Both the position numbers and the translations under genes were made by a program. From Aalborgiella sp043769295 (GTDB taxonomy: Bacteria > Pseudomonadota > Gammaproteobacteria > Burkholderiales > Burkholderiaceae_C), in the NCBI GenBank assembly GCA_043769295.1, contig JAYVJL010000156.1, forward strand, positions 4,840 to 68,839: 64,000 bases of DNA, in the 5' to 3' direction. Each line of letters begins with the position of its first letter. Position 1 is the first letter of the stretch. The notes beneath the pieces are model-generated. The model was not told the origin of the DNA. It worked only from the letters and a program-made list of their open reading frames with translations, and ran no database searches. This document shows positions 1 to 9,002 of this stretch, one piece after another.

Positions 1-1
1 G

Positions 2-997
2 GACGCCGCCCTCAAAGGCAGCGGCATTGAATGTCCCAACTTGAAAGACTACGCCTGGGTGCTGTGGGATTATTGGGAGCGTCACCTCGACCCAGCGCTG
101 TTCATCGACCGCACCCTTAAAGGCACGGTCGGCGGCAAAGTGGTGCTCGTCACCGGCGGCTCGTCCGGCATTGGCTTATCGGCTGCCTGCCGATTTGCCG
201 AGGCTGGCGCGATCACCATCATCTGCGCGCGTGGCGAAGAGCAGTTGGCAGAAGCCAAGAAAACTATTCAAGAAGCAGCGGGTAAAGACACCAAAGTCTT
301 CACCTATTCCGTCGATATCGTCGATGAAGCGCAATGCGCCGAATTTGTGCAAAAGCTGGAGGCAAACCACGGTGGCGTGGATTTCTTGATCAACAACGCC
401 GGCCGCTCCATCCGCCGCGCGATTGAAGCCAGTTATGACCGCTTCCATGACTTTGAGCGCACCATGGCATTGAACTACTTCGGCGCGCTACGCATCACCA
501 TGGGTTTGCTGCCCGGCATGGTGGCGAAACGCAAGGGGCATATCGTCAACATCAGCTCCATCAGCGTGCTGGTCAATGCGCCGCGCTTTTCAGCCTATGT
601 CGCCAGCAAAGCCGCGCTGGACGCCTGGACCAACTGCGCGGCCTGCGAATATGCCGACCAAGGCGTCACCTTCACCACCATCAAAATGCCCTTGGTACGC
701 ACACCGATGACGGCACCAACCAAGATCTACGACAGCATGCCGCTGTTGATGCCCGAAGAAGCGGCAGACATGATCATCCGCGCCTGCGTCGAAAAACCCG
801 TCGAAATAGCCACCCGTTTGGGCACCTCGGTCGGTCTGCTGCACGTTGCGGCCCCGCGCGTGGCGCAAATCTTGATGAACACGACTTTCCGCATGTTCCC
901 GGACAGCGCGGCCGCCAAGGGCGACAAGAGCGGCAAACCCACATTGTCACCCGAGGCAATTGCCATGTCACAGATGATGCAGGGGATTCATTTCTGA
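2..997 (+). CDS. SDR family oxidoreductase, C-terminal part of a two-domain fatty acyl-CoA reductase-like protein (5' truncated)
   Basis: The open frame continues to the left edge of the window, so the true start is outside; the visible 331 codons begin inside a linker. The classical short-chain dehydrogenase domain starts only after about 45 residues, with the TGGSSGIG nucleotide-binding motif, NNAG at mid-domain, a catalytic Ser in the NISSISV stretch and YVASK as the catalytic Tyr/Lys pair. An SDR preceded by the KDYAWVLWDYWERHLDP linker is, from memory, typical of bacterial two-domain proteins whose N-terminal half is a NAD-binding 'male sterility' (fatty acyl-CoA reductase) domain, giving about 660 residues in total. 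Substrate is inferred, not shown. A good terminator follows, so it ends its transcription unit. Confidence 0.75.
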   Translation, partial: DAALKGSGIECPNLKDYAWVLWDYWERHLDPALFIDRTLKGTVGGKVVLVTGGSSGIGLSAACRFAEAGAITIICARGEEQLAEAKKTIQEAAGKDTKVFTYSVDIVDEAQCAEFVQKLEANHGGVDFLINNAGRSIRRAIEASYDRFHDFERTMALNYFGALRITMGLLPGMVAKRKGHIVNISSISVLVNAPRFSAYVASKAALDAWTNCAACEYADQGVTFTTIKMPLVRTPMTAPTKIYDSMPLLMPEEAADMIIRACVEKPVEIATRLGTSVGLLHVAAPRVAQILMNTTFRMFPDSAAAKGDKSGKPTLSPEAIAMSQMMQGIHF

Positions 998-1028
998 TCC
1001 AAAGCGACCAGAAACCAGCATTTTTTAC

Positions 1029-1056
1029 AAAAAGCGTCTTCGGGTGCTTTTTTTTG
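1029..1056 (+). terminator. Rho-independent terminator after the SDR gene
   Basis: The arms AAAAAGC and GCTTTTT enclose a 10-nt loop, and the right arm runs on into eight T residues. It lies about 30 bp after the stop of the SDR gene and separates it from the rhamnose genes. Confidence 0.7.
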
Positions 1057-1153
1057 GGCTTTTTTGCGCACTCAAAGCGGCGATAATGCAAAGGTGAGTT
1101 GGTTCACGCCCGACCAGCATAGCGATTAACACAACACTTTCTGGGAATTCAGC

Positions 1154-2230
1154 ATGATTTTGGTGACTGGCGGTGCAGGCTTCATTGGAGCTAACTTTGT
1201 CCTTGATTGGCTATCTGCCCATAATGAAGAGGTGGTGACGCTGGACAAACTCACCTATGCGGGCAATTTGGAGAACTTGTCCTCACTCGCCAACGACAAG
1301 CGCCACACCTTCGTTCAAGGCGACATCGGCGACTCGGCTTTGGTGACGTCTTTGCTGGCCAAGTACCAACCGCGTGCTGTGCTCAATTTTGCAGCGGAGT
1401 CGCATGTGGACCGCTCGATCCATGGGCCTGAAGACTTTATCCAGACCAATATTGTGAGCACGTTTCACCTGCTGGAAGCGGTGCGCGCCTATTTTGGCCA
1501 ACTGGAAGGCGCTGCCAAGTCCAACTTTCGGCTGCTGCATGTGTCGACCGATGAGGTGTACGGTTCGCTCGCGCCCAAAGAGCCCGCCTTTACCGAAAAG
1601 CACCAGTACGAGCCGAACAGCCCGTATTCAGCCAGCAAAGCCGCGAGCGACCACCTGGTCCGGGCCTACCACCACACCTATGGGCTACCGGTGCTGACCA
1701 CCAATTGCAGCAACAACTACGGCCCCTACCATTTCCCTGAAAAGCTCATCCCGCTGATGATTGTGAACGCCTTGGCAGGTAAAAACCTGCCAATTTACGG
1801 CGACGGCCAGCAAATCCGCGATTGGCTGTACGTCAAAGACCATTGCAGCGCCATTCGCCGTGTTTTAGAAGCGGGCAAACTGGGCGAGACCTACAATATC
1901 GGTGGCTGGAATGAGAAGCCGAACGTAGATATCGTCAACACCATCTGCCAATTACTCAACGAGTTCACGCCCAGAGCCGACGGCAAGAGCTATGCAGAGC
2001 AGATTACTTACGTCACCGACCGCGCTGGCCACGATCGCCGCTACGCCATTGACGCCAGCAAGATTGAACGCGAACTGGGCTGGAAGCCGGTCGAAACCTT
2101 TGAAACAGGCATCCGCAAAACAGTTCAATGGTATTTGACCAACCCAGACTGGGTCACCCATGTGCAAAACGGCAGCTACCGCGACTGGGTGAGCAAACAA
2201 TACGCCGGTTCTGCACAGATAGCGGCATGA
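1154..2230 (+). CDS. rfbB: dTDP-glucose 4,6-dehydratase
   Basis: This is the second enzyme of dTDP-L-rhamnose synthesis. It converts dTDP-D-glucose to dTDP-4-keto-6-deoxy-D-glucose with bound NAD+ in the cytoplasm. The extended SDR fold shows TGGAGFIG at residues 5-12, the STDEVYGSL segment, and the catalytic YSASK at about 158-162. Its 358 residues match the family. It is the first gene of a tight operon: the stop overlaps the rfbD start (ATGA), and rfbA and rfbC follow. The ATG at 1154 is the only start that gives the canonical N-terminus. No clear promoter was identified in the 95 bp between the upstream terminator and this start. Confidence 0.95.
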   Translation: MILVTGGAGFIGANFVLDWLSAHNEEVVTLDKLTYAGNLENLSSLANDKRHTFVQGDIGDSALVTSLLAKYQPRAVLNFAAESHVDRSIHGPEDFIQTNIVSTFHLLEAVRAYFGQLEGAAKSNFRLLHVSTDEVYGSLAPKEPAFTEKHQYEPNSPYSASKAASDHLVRAYHHTYGLPVLTTNCSNNYGPYHFPEKLIPLMIVNALAGKNLPIYGDGQQIRDWLYVKDHCSAIRRVLEAGKLGETYNIGGWNEKPNVDIVNTICQLLNEFTPRADGKSYAEQITYVTDRAGHDRRYAIDASKIERELGWKPVETFETGIRKTVQWYLTNPDWVTHVQNGSYRDWVSKQYAGSAQIAA

Positions 2231-3129
2231 CCACACCTCTGAAAATCCTGCTGTTTGGCAAAGGCGGTCAGGTCGGCTGGGAGCTGCAGCGCAGTCTGGC
2301 ACCGCTGGGCGAGGTCGTTGCCGTTGATTTTGACAGTACCGATTTGTGTGGCGACTTCACCAATCCTGCCGGTTTGGCCGAAACAGTGCGCCAGGTCAAA
2401 CCCAGCATCATCGTCAACGCGGCAGCCCACACCGCTGTGGACAAAGCCGAGTCTGAGCCTGAGCTGGCGCGCACCATCAATGCAACCGCGCCCGGCATCA
2501 TCGCTCAAGAGGCGCAGCGTCTGGGCTGCTGGATGGTGCATTACTCGACCGATTACGTGTTTGATGGCTCTGGCGAGCAGGCCTGGACAGAGTCTGACCA
2601 GCCCGCGCCACTGAGTGTGTATGGTCAAACCAAATGGGAAGGCGAGCAGTTGGTTGCCGCCAATTGCAGCAAACACCTGATCTTCAGGACCAGCTGGGTC
2701 TACGCGGCACGTGGTGGTAATTTTGCCAAAACCATGCTACGACTGGCCAAAGAACGTGACAGTTTGAGCGTGATTGACGATCAAATCGGCGCACCTACAG
2801 GGGCAGACTTGCTGGCCGACATCACCACGCTGGCCTTGCGTCAGGCCCAAACGCAGCCCGATCTGGCAGGTCTGTACCACCTGGTCGCCAGCGGCCATAC
2901 CTCATGGCATGGCTATGCGTCGCTGGTGATTGAACAGGCACGGCAAGCAGGCATTCCGCTTAAAACACCTCAAAATGCTATACATAAGATAGCAACTAAG
3001 GCATACCCTACGCCGGCTAGACGTCCAATTAACTCAAAATTGGACACTTCCAAGCTGCAGGCAGCCTTTCAGGTGCATTTACCGGCTTGGCAGCAGGGCG
3101 TGACCCGCATGTTGGCTGAAATCATCTGA
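2227..3129 (+). CDS. rfbD: dTDP-4-dehydrorhamnose reductase
   Basis: RfbD makes the final NADPH-dependent reduction to dTDP-L-rhamnose. The start at 2227 overlaps the rfbB stop as ATGA; a longer in-frame extension upstream lies inside rfbB and is rejected. GKGGQVG near the N-terminus binds the cofactor, and SVYGQTK provides the catalytic Y132xxxK136. The conserved AYPTPARRP segment near the C-terminus is present. Unusually, the codons from about 2971 to 3022 match the antisense strand of the dispersed repeat of this window and encode QNAIHKIATKAYPTPARR, so part of this conserved region is repeat-like DNA kept in frame. At 300 residues the length is normal. Confidence 0.94.
   Translation: MTTPLKILLFGKGGQVGWELQRSLAPLGEVVAVDFDSTDLCGDFTNPAGLAETVRQVKPSIIVNAAAHTAVDKAESEPELARTINATAPGIIAQEAQRLGCWMVHYSTDYVFDGSGEQAWTESDQPAPLSVYGQTKWEGEQLVAANCSKHLIFRTSWVYAARGGNFAKTMLRLAKERDSLSVIDDQIGAPTGADLLADITTLALRQAQTQPDLAGLYHLVASGHTSWHGYASLVIEQARQAGIPLKTPQNAIHKIATKAYPTPARRPINSKLDTSKLQAAFQVHLPAWQQGVTRMLAEII
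2971..3022 (-). repeat. Dispersed 47-bp repeat, copy 1, inside rfbD
   Basis: Read on the minus strand this gives TCTAGCCGGCGTA, then a GCCTTAGTTGCTATC stretch, then TATAGCATTTTG, matching the intergenic copies at 56122 and 27626. It is wholly within the rfbD frame and does not interrupt it. The element's antisense strand is the coding strand, as in the sco copy at 57689. Confidence 0.75.
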
Positions 3130-3178
3130 TCAAGACCTTCTTCAAGTAACCCGTCAATTTTAGCTACCTCCTCTTGCC

Positions 3179-4093
3179 ATGACACAAATGAAGCAAAAAC
3201 AAGTCTCAAGTACGCGCAAAGGCATCATCCTCGCGGGTGGCTCAGGCACCCGTTTGCACCCTGCCACCTTGGCGCTGAGCAAACAATTGCTGCCGGTGTA
3301 CGACAAACCGATGATCTATTACCCGCTCAGCACCCTGATGCTGGCGGGAATGCGCGATGTGCTCATCATCAGCACGCCACAGGACACACCACGGTTTCAA
3401 CAACTGTTGGGTGATGGCAGCCAGTGGGGCATGAACCTGCAATATGCAGTGCAGCCCAGCCCGGACGGCTTGGCACAGGCTTTCATCATCGGCGAGCAGT
3501 TTGTCGGCAACTCCTCCAGCGCGCTCGTGTTGGGTGACAACATTTTTTATGGCCACGACTTTGCACACCTCTTGTCTGGTGCAGATGCCAACGACGCTGG
3601 CGCGACCGTGTTTGCCTACCATGTGCATGACCCTGAGCGCTACGGCGTGGTTGCCTTTGACGCTGCCGGCAAAGCCACCAGCATTGAAGAGAAACCGCTC
3701 AAGCCTAAAAGCAACTACGCGGTGACTGGCTTGTACTTTTACGACAACCAGGTCGTTGATATCGCCAAATCCGTCAAACCCAGCGCGCGTGGCGAGCTGG
3801 AAATCACCACGGTGAACCAAACCTACCTGGAGCGCGGCAAACTGAATGTGCAAATCATGCAGCGCGGCTATGCTTGGCTGGACACAGGCACGCATGACAG
3901 CTTGTTGGAAGCGAGCCAATTTATTTCGACCTTGGAGCATCGCCAAGGCTTGAAAATCGCCTGTCCTGAAGAAATCGCCTGGCGCAACGGCTTTATCTCC
4001 AGCGAACAAGTTGCAAAGCTGGCGCAGCCCTTGGCAAAAAATGGCTACGGACAATACCTGCTGCGCATGCTGAAAGAAGACTCACCCGCATGA
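3179..4093 (+). CDS. rfbA: Glucose-1-phosphate thymidylyltransferase
   Basis: RfbA joins glucose 1-phosphate to dTTP, the committed step of dTDP-L-rhamnose synthesis. The nucleotidyltransferase signature GGSGTRLHPAT lies at about residues 21-31, followed by SKQLLPVYDKPMIYYPL. The GDNIFYG segment carries the metal-binding Asp and EITTVN is the expected downstream motif. Its 304 residues are slightly longer than usual because of a short N-terminal tail, and an alternative ATG nine bases downstream is possible. The stop overlaps the rfbC start (ATGA), indicating translational coupling. Like many allosteric RfbA enzymes it would be feedback-inhibited by the end product; this is family knowledge. 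Confidence 0.95.
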   Translation: MTQMKQKQVSSTRKGIILAGGSGTRLHPATLALSKQLLPVYDKPMIYYPLSTLMLAGMRDVLIISTPQDTPRFQQLLGDGSQWGMNLQYAVQPSPDGLAQAFIIGEQFVGNSSSALVLGDNIFYGHDFAHLLSGADANDAGATVFAYHVHDPERYGVVAFDAAGKATSIEEKPLKPKSNYAVTGLYFYDNQVVDIAKSVKPSARGELEITTVNQTYLERGKLNVQIMQRGYAWLDTGTHDSLLEASQFISTLEHRQGLKIACPEEIAWRNGFISSEQVAKLAQPLAKNGYGQYLLRMLKEDSPA

Positions 4094-4635
4094 AAGTAAC
4101 GCCTACCGCGATCCCAGACGTTCTCATCCTTGAACCCAAGGTGTTCGGCGACCAGCGCGGCTTTTTCTTTGAAAGCTTCAACCAGCAGGTCTTCAATGAA
4201 GCCACGGGCTTGGACGTGCATTTTGTGCAAGACAACCACTCACGGTCAGCGCACGGCGTGCTGCGTGGGTTGCACTATCAAATCTCTCAACCCCAAGGCA
4301 AACTGGTCCGCGTTGCCAGTGGTGAGGTGCTGGACGTTGCTGTAGATATTCGTCAATCCTCAGCCACTTTTGGCAAATGGGTCAGCGTGTTACTCACTGG
4401 TGAAAACCACCGCCAGCTCTGGGTGCCACCGGGTTTCGCACATGGTTTTGTGGTTTTGTCTGAAACCGCCGATTTTCTTTACAAAACAACAGACTATTAC
4501 GCACCCCAATTTGAGCGCGCTGTTTTGTGGAATGACCCGGCTCTCGGGATCGACTGGCAATTGAAGACAGAGCCCAAGCTTTCAGCCAAAGACATGCTGG
4601 GTCTGCCTTTGGCGCAAGCACCCGTTTTTGCCTGA
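4090..4635 (+). CDS. rfbC: dTDP-4-dehydrorhamnose 3,5-epimerase
   Basis: RfbC epimerises C3 and C5 of dTDP-4-keto-6-deoxyglucose, feeding RfbD. The 181-residue cupin is full length. It shows the substrate-side FFESFNQQ segment, QDNHSRSAHGVLRGLHYQ carrying the catalytic His, and PPGFAHGF in the second strand set. It starts at the ATG overlapping the rfbA stop. The gene order rfbB-rfbD-rfbA-rfbC gives a complete dTDP-L-rhamnose pathway from glucose 1-phosphate, so the downstream glycosyltransferases can be expected to use rhamnose. Confidence 0.95.
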   Translation: MKVTPTAIPDVLILEPKVFGDQRGFFFESFNQQVFNEATGLDVHFVQDNHSRSAHGVLRGLHYQISQPQGKLVRVASGEVLDVAVDIRQSSATFGKWVSVLLTGENHRQLWVPPGFAHGFVVLSETADFLYKTTDYYAPQFERAVLWNDPALGIDWQLKTEPKLSAKDMLGLPLAQAPVFA

Positions 4636-4645
4636 CAGTTTGGGT

Positions 4646-5800
4646 ATGCGCATTCTCCAATTTGGGCGGTTTCACAATGAACAGCAAAACGGTGGCGTTG
4701 AGCGACACCAACAGCTGCTTTGCAAGGGTTTGGCCGCACAAGGTTTGGATGTAGTCTATTTGGTCGCAGCGGCAGGCCTATCTGGCAGCGATGTGATGGT
4801 CGATGGCTATCGCTTGATTCAAACCGCGTCATTCGGTACCGCTTTCAGCACGGCACTGTCGCCTGCGCAAGTCTTCAAAGCCTTAGCCTTGCACAAAGAG
4901 AAGCCGTTTGATGTGCTGCACCTGCATTTTCCCAATCCCTTGGCGCACTTGGCATCCATGCTCTTCCCGGCCAATGTCAAACGCGTCATCACCTGGCACA
5001 GTGACATAGTTCGGCAAAAACGGTTGCTTGCGATGTATTTGCCTTTCTTGCAAAGAGTAACACGCCAAGCAGACGCCTTGGTTGCCGCTACACAGGCGCA
5101 CTACAGCTCGTCCAACCAGATACCAGCTGACATTCCAGAGCGCAAACGACGCGTTATTCCCTTTGGCCTTGACTTTGCCAGCTTGGACTTAACCCCGCAT
5201 ACAACGATGTTGGCTGCAAAGCTCAAAGCCCAAGCAAAGTACAAGCCTGTGATTTTTGCATTGGGACGCCATGTGTATTACAAAGGCTTCGACGTGCTGA
5301 TTGAGGCGATGCAGCATATTGATGCGCAGCTCATCCTCGGGGGTAACGGACCTTTGCGACAGAGTCTGCAAGACCAAGCTGAGAAGTCAGGCACCGGCAA
5401 CAAAGTGACATTTACAGGCAGCATCCCCGAAGCGGATTTAGCGGCCTACTTTCACGCTTGCGATCTGTTTTGCCTGCCTTCGGTTGAACAAAGCGAAGCT
5501 TTTGGTTTGGTTCAACTCGAGGCGATGGCCTGCGCCAAGCCAGTGATCTGCACGCAGCTGAACAACGGCGTGAATGTGCTCAATGTGCATGGAGAAACGG
5601 GTTTTGCTGTGCCTGTGCGTGACAGCAAGGCTTTGGCAGAACGAATCAACCAGCTGATCAATGACCCCGCCTTGCGACTGCAACTGGGTGAGCAAGCCCG
5701 CAGCCGTGCACTCAATGTCTACTCGCTACCGGCGATGACCGCTAGCCACATACGTTTGTATCAAGACCTGGTTCAACCCGGCAATAAGTCAGCAACTTAG
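4646..5800 (+). CDS. Glycosyltransferase family 4
   Basis: This is a GT-B fold sugar transferase of 384 residues, predicted to act at the cytoplasmic face in polysaccharide assembly. The start chosen is the ATG giving MRILQFGRF, eleven bases after the rfbC stop; an in-frame TTG at 4628 overlaps rfbC and is less likely. GGVERHQ near the N-terminus is the donor/acceptor loop. The C-terminal domain has GRHVYYKGFDVLIEA and the EAFGLVQLEAMA E-x7-E element of GT4 enzymes. Donor and acceptor cannot be read, but its place at the end of the rfb operon suggests rhamnose or a neighbouring residue. Its stop overlaps that of the convergent GT gene. Confidence 0.85.
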   Translation: MRILQFGRFHNEQQNGGVERHQQLLCKGLAAQGLDVVYLVAAAGLSGSDVMVDGYRLIQTASFGTAFSTALSPAQVFKALALHKEKPFDVLHLHFPNPLAHLASMLFPANVKRVITWHSDIVRQKRLLAMYLPFLQRVTRQADALVAATQAHYSSSNQIPADIPERKRRVIPFGLDFASLDLTPHTTMLAAKLKAQAKYKPVIFALGRHVYYKGFDVLIEAMQHIDAQLILGGNGPLRQSLQDQAEKSGTGNKVTFTGSIPEADLAAYFHACDLFCLPSVEQSEAFGLVQLEAMACAKPVICTQLNNGVNVLNVHGETGFAVPVRDSKALAERINQLINDPALRLQLGEQARSRALNVYSLPAMTASHIRLYQDLVQPGNKSAT

Positions 5801-6927
5801 GCACGCATGTCACGATAAACGTCTTGTGTGCGTTGCGCTGTTTGTTGCCAGGTAAATTTTTCAGCTTGAATCAGCCCTTTGCTGATCAATAAATTTCTCA
5901 TTTCAGGCTGCTCAACCATTTGCTGCATGGCATGTGCAATCTCCTCAACGGACAAAGGATTCACCATCACCGCCGCATCACCGACAATTTCCGGTAACGA
6001 TGTGGTGTTGGAGGTGATGACGGGAATACCCGAAGCAAAACCTTCCAGCACGGGCAAACCGAAACCTTCATAAAGAGAAGGAAATACCAGTGCCTGAGCA
6101 CACTGCAGCAACGAAAACAAGTCTTGCCGTGGCACATACTTGAGCCACCGGCCAAAGCCATCCGCTTCAAGCTGCGCCAAGGTAAGCATCAGCTCATATG
6201 TGCGCCATCCATTTTGACCCACTACAACCAAGGGATGCTGCTTGCGTACATGTATAGGCAGCAAGGCATGGGCCTGGATAATTCTTGCCACATTTTTACG
6301 CGGCTGCAAGGTGCCTACTGCGATGAAATAGCCAGGACACAGGTCGTATTTAACCAGCGTGGCCGCCTTGACATCCGCAGCAACAGGTTTGAAATAATCT
6401 TCGCTGACACCCAACGGGATGGAGGTGATCTTGGGCCCGCCGTGACCCAGCCAATCGGCAATATCGGCAGCCGAATAATCCGAGATGGTGATGATGTGAT
6501 CAGCCCAACCAACCGCCTTCTTGAACAAGGCATTCTTGAAATGCCGCAGACTCGGATTCACCCATTCCGGGTGCCGGATACCAATCACATCCATGATGGT
6601 CGCGACAACTGGCGTGCGGCGTAGCTTGGGTATGTAATGGTCAGTCGCATGAAAAAGATCAATGCGTGACTCCAAACCTTTCGCCCCAAAAAACGGCAAA
6701 CCCGTAGCAGCGGAAGTCGCTGCCGCTGCAGAGTACACCATGGGCAATGCATAGCCATCAGGTATGACCCCTGCAAATTTACGACCGAACACCACACGAA
6801 CCGGTGCTTCCTCCTCGTTTGTAGAAAAACCATGCTTGAGCAATTCGGTGGTGTACGTGCCGATGCCGTCCATATGTCCACTGAGTTGGCCACGTGCCAA
6901 GGCAGTGCAACCGATGCCCAGTCTCAT
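5797..6927 (-). CDS. Glycosyltransferase family 4
   Basis: This 376-residue GT-B enzyme begins MRLGIGCTALARG. The C-terminal half shows VGTLQPRKNVARIIQAH and the donor-binding PSLYEGFGLPVLEGFASG, placing it in the WbdA/WbaZ-like GT4 mannosyl/rhamnosyl group from memory. It is the last gene of the minus-strand block gmd-rmd-GT-GT and ends convergently, overlapping the stop of the plus-strand GT gene. With gmd and rmd upstream, a GDP-D-rhamnose or related GDP-deoxyhexose donor is the most economical guess. There is a 48-bp gap to the upstream GT gene. Confidence 0.85.
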   Translation of the reverse strand: MRLGIGCTALARGQLSGHMDGIGTYTTELLKHGFSTNEEEAPVRVVFGRKFAGVIPDGYALPMVYSAAAATSAATGLPFFGAKGLESRIDLFHATDHYIPKLRRTPVVATIMDVIGIRHPEWVNPSLRHFKNALFKKAVGWADHIITISDYSAADIADWLGHGGPKITSIPLGVSEDYFKPVAADVKAATLVKYDLCPGYFIAVGTLQPRKNVARIIQAHALLPIHVRKQHPLVVVGQNGWRTYELMLTLAQLEADGFGRWLKYVPRQDLFSLLQCAQALVFPSLYEGFGLPVLEGFASGIPVITSNTTSLPEIVGDAAVMVNPLSVEEIAHAMQQMVEQPEMRNLLISKGLIQAEKFTWQQTAQRTQDVYRDMRA

Positions 6928-6975
6928 GACGAGCGCCCAGGTACTGCCATCATCATTGATGCATGAATTTTCACG

Positions 6976-8139
6976 TCAATCCTTGGCCAAAACTTGGCGA
7001 TAAGCCGCTGAGGTCTGCGTGACACAACGCTCCCACGAAAACAAACGGCTGCGTTCAAGTGATTTTGCTGCAAGCGTGTTTCGAAACTCCGAATCTTCCA
7101 CCATCTGTGTCATCGCTTGTGCCAAAGCCGACACATCGCTCGGGTCGATCAACACCCCACTATCCCCAACCACCTCGGGCAACGACGAGACATTGCTGCT
7201 GATGACGGGCACAGCGCTGGACATGGCCTCCAGCGGAGGCAGACCAAAACCTTCATATATGGATGGGTAAATCAAACACAAAGCACCAGAGATGACCGTC
7301 GCCAAATCCTCACGCGGCAGATACCCCAGCACTCTGATTTGACCGGCGGCGACCAAGGGTGCCATTTGCCGCTCTAATATGGATGTCAGCCAGCCCTTCA
7401 TCCCAACCAGGACCAAGGGATAGCGCTCCCGGGTCGCAGCGGACAGGCCTCGATAAGCCTCTAAAGCAATGCCCAAATTTTTTCGGGGCTCTAAAGTACC
7501 TACCGCCAACAAATACCGACCATGTACAAGACCTTGTTGGCCCAAAACCATGGACGTTTCTTCGCTGGACCTGGGATGAAACATGGCTTCCGCACCCAAT
7601 GGAATTGACTTGATCCGATCTGAAGGCGTGCCAAACAATGCCATCAAATCTTGTTTGACGAACTCAGAGTCAGTCAAAACCAGACTAGCCCGCTCCAAAC
7701 TTGGTTGAAAATACCGGTTCATCTCTGCCACACGCTCTTTGGGATGTGTTTGCGCATAGCGAATCCATGACAAATCATGTACCGTAATCACCGACGGTGC
7801 ATCGCACCTGTAAGCCAAAAAATTGGGTTCATGGTACAGATCCACTTTCTTCTGACGACAACCTTGCGAAAAACTGCGCTGTCGCCAATAACGGCTCAGG
7901 TTGTATCGCGCTGCATCAGGGATATTTTTTTTAACGCTCGAACGCAATGCTGAACGCCAGTTGGTTTGACCATGTACGATTTCGCTCGCCTCTTGCACAT
8001 CTTGACGCCATGCGCCAGCATAAAAGAAGTGCATATCCAAGGCGGGTTCTGCCTGCAAACCCTTGGCCAAATGGTAAATGTATTGCCCAATACCAGTCAA
8101 AGGAGACAACAGCGGCGAGGCATTGAAAGCGACTCTCAT
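6976..8139 (-). CDS. Glycosyltransferase family 4
   Basis: This 387-residue GT-B protein shares layout and motifs with its downstream neighbour: TGIGQYIYHLAKGL near the N-terminus, VGTLEPRKNLGIALEAY at mid-protein and PSIYEGFGLPPLEAMSS at the nucleotide site. The two are probably paralogues specialised for successive linkages in one glycan, which is inference. Its ATG overlaps the rmd stop as ATGA, so it is cotranscribed and translationally coupled to the GDP-sugar genes. Confidence 0.86.
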   Translation of the reverse strand: MRVAFNASPLLSPLTGIGQYIYHLAKGLQAEPALDMHFFYAGAWRQDVQEASEIVHGQTNWRSALRSSVKKNIPDAARYNLSRYWRQRSFSQGCRQKKVDLYHEPNFLAYRCDAPSVITVHDLSWIRYAQTHPKERVAEMNRYFQPSLERASLVLTDSEFVKQDLMALFGTPSDRIKSIPLGAEAMFHPRSSEETSMVLGQQGLVHGRYLLAVGTLEPRKNLGIALEAYRGLSAATRERYPLVLVGMKGWLTSILERQMAPLVAAGQIRVLGYLPREDLATVISGALCLIYPSIYEGFGLPPLEAMSSAVPVISSNVSSLPEVVGDSGVLIDPSDVSALAQAMTQMVEDSEFRNTLAAKSLERSRLFSWERCVTQTSAAYRQVLAKD

Positions 8140-9002
8140 TGCAGGTGCAGTTTCTGCCCAGATTCAAGCATCCAATTCAAGGTATCTTTTAGCGCCATAA
8201 GAGGCAAAGCGCCTAAAGTTTCAACAAGCTTATTTGGGCTACCGCACAAACGGTGAATCTCATTCGCTCGTACAAAGTCGGGATTCACTTGAACCTGAAT
8301 GCGGTGCCCGGTCAATTCGGTCAACAAGTCAATCACATGACCCAAAGTATGCGTTTCTCCAGTACAAATATTGTATGTTTCCCCTGATTGGGCCTGTTCT
8401 AACAGCTTCAGGTAAACATCGCACACCATCCGCACATCGTTGTACTCACGCTCAATGTGTAAATTTCCAAGCTCGATACTGGCAGCACGGGTTTGAAAAT
8501 GGTTCACCAATTTGGGGATGACAAATAAAGAAGATTGACCTGGACCTGTATAGTTAAATGGTCGGACAAAAAACAAGGACAATTTATCCGTGTATGTTTT
8601 TGCCAAAAATTCCATGGACAACTTGCTCATGGCATAGTGGTTCACGGGCGCAGGCGCTTGCGTTTCTGCGATAGGTGACTGATCACAATTACCATAGATG
8701 TTGGCACTGCTGGCCAATAAGACTTGTCGGGGGACTTGAGCCAGTCCCCGCAAAGCATCCAGCAAATTCAAGGTACCAATGACATTGACATCATAAAAAG
8801 CACTGGCTTGGCTGTGCCCCACAAAGCTGATCCCAGCCAAATGCACAACAGCTTCAGGTGCTGCGTCTGCGACTTGTGATCTGACTGCCGCAGGATCTGT
8901 CAAATTGGCCGTTAATTCAACAATATCATGCCCCGCAGCGCGTGCCTGCCGGACAAAATGCAAACCGGTAAAACCGTCGGCACCAGTGACCAGTATCCTC
9001 AA
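8136..9002 (-). CDS. rmd: NAD-dependent epimerase/dehydratase, GDP-4-keto-6-deoxymannose reductase type
   Basis: This extended SDR would reduce the product of Gmd, giving GDP-D-rhamnose or GDP-6-deoxytalose. The frame is open far upstream inside gmd, but the fold starts at RILVTGADGFTG, so the start is taken as the TTG at 9002, which overlaps the gmd stop as TTGA. TGADGFTG is the dinucleotide motif. The catalytic Tyr/Lys pair is in NHYAMSKLSMEF, and an SSANIYGNC segment supplies the Ser. The resulting 288 residues are normal for Rmd. Which GDP-6-deoxyhexose is made cannot be settled from sequence alone. Confidence 0.82.
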   Translation of the reverse strand: MRILVTGADGFTGLHFVRQARAAGHDIVELTANLTDPAAVRSQVADAAPEAVVHLAGISFVGHSQASAFYDVNVIGTLNLLDALRGLAQVPRQVLLASSANIYGNCDQSPIAETQAPAPVNHYAMSKLSMEFLAKTYTDKLSLFFVRPFNYTGPGQSSLFVIPKLVNHFQTRAASIELGNLHIEREYNDVRMVCDVYLKLLEQAQSGETYNICTGETHTLGHVIDLLTELTGHRIQVQVNPDFVRANEIHRLCGSPNKLVETLGALPLMALKDTLNWMLESGQKLHLQ

